A stretch of 64,000 nucleotides of DNA, taken from positions 1 through 64,000 of the forward strand of contig VKHL01000135.1 of the NCBI GenBank assembly GCA_015146655.1. Reading direction: 5' to 3'. The stretch's first letter is position 1, and each line of letters starts with the position of its first letter. The translations under genes were made by a program, and so were the position numbers. The DNA comes from Ochromonas danica. Taxonomy: Eukaryota > Sar > Chrysophyceae > Chromulinales > Chromulinaceae. Below, piece by piece: positions 63,805 through 64,000 of this stretch. The notes under the pieces are model-generated. The model made no database searches. It saw nothing but the letters and a program-made list of their open reading frames with translations, and was not told the origin of the DNA.

Positions 63805-64000
63805 ATGTTTGGTCGTCCTCATCGCATATCTCCGACTTGTCGTGTGGCTGATGTGGATCATACCTTCACAAAAGTTTGTAAGAACTTCACGGAACCTCGA
63901 CCACCTGACTCACCCTCTACTCGCACAACCAGCACGACGAGTACTCTCCGTACTGGTGACGGACTATCTTATTCGACTAATGCAAATGTAGTGCTGAATG
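63805..64000 (+). CDS. Start of a possible gene, cut by the window edge
   Basis: An ATG at 63805 opens a frame (MFGRPHRISPTCRVADVDHT) that stays open to the end of the window, about 65 codons, with a Ser/Thr/Pro/Arg-rich composition (PPDSPSTRTTSTTSTLRT). It is divergent from the methyltransferase. No family can be named. A second frame one base off is also open and cannot be ruled out. Confidence 0.45.
   Translation, partial: MFGRPHRISPTCRVADVDHTFTKVCKNFTEPRPPDSPSTRTTSTTSTLRTGDGLSYSTNANVVLN

Noticed and set aside
1-64000. Retrovirus-like, Polinton or other viral elements
   Set aside because: No reverse transcriptase, integrase, capsid, packaging-ATPase or long terminal repeat was seen.

Overview
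This is a gene-dense piece of a eukaryotic nuclear genome. Introns are short (mostly 64-115 bp, GT-AG) and many genes sit head-to-head across short shared promoters. The lineage is best read as a photosynthetic alga with a secondary plastid, most likely an ochrophyte stramenopile. The reasons are a TAB2-type plastid translation factor with an N-terminal signal sequence, an NDC1-like type II NAD(P)H dehydrogenase, and a signal-peptide-led protein of a kind I associate with heterokont algae. A CEP135/BLD10 homologue implies centrioles or flagella. The species cannot be fixed from the sequence alone.

Layout. 1-6.9 kb: 3' end of an NDC1-like gene, DHX35 helicase (-), a coiled-coil protein (+), an unknown protein (-) and an ER chaperone of the MESD type (+). 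7-11.3 kb: five-exon CEP135/BLD10 (-). 11.9-14.9 kb: a giant cysteine-repeat, metallothionein-like protein (-) built from 17-residue units in a 378-bp higher-order tandem array. 15.3-24.3 kb: EB1, a PLP aminotransferase, TAB2, an unknown protein with three internal repeats, a decayed TTAA-flanked DNA transposon and a Rossmann-fold protein. 24.6-36.2 kb: an ING-type PHD protein, LEO1, RagA/Gtr1 GTPase, an unknown secreted protein, WASH1 and VPS45, with a 1.66-kb spacer carrying two fold-back structures. 36.5-42.4 kb: a CAX Ca2+/H+ exchanger and a P4-ATPase flippase. 42.7-51.3 kb: three paralogous hybrid histidine kinases (+,-,+) with patches of near-identical DNA that suggest gene conversion. 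52-64 kb: DNAJC25, a tail-anchored phosphatase-like protein, a 96-aa unknown, a YIPF protein, an ANTH-domain protein, a nuclear-looking protein with an AP2-like segment, a plastid-type protein with a repeated module, a secreted methyltransferase and the start of another reading frame.

The genes are mostly unlinked housekeeping functions (endosome/Golgi trafficking, chromatin and transcription, cytoskeleton, plastid). The unusual parts are the cysteine-repeat gene, the histidine-kinase cluster, the three-repeat protein, a recurrent TTAAGTTAA/ACGCGT motif in divergent promoters, and (TG)n tracts that sit on the sense strand directly before three splice acceptors.

All exon joins were worked out by hand from splice consensus, reading-frame continuity and family similarity. 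No database search or computation was run.
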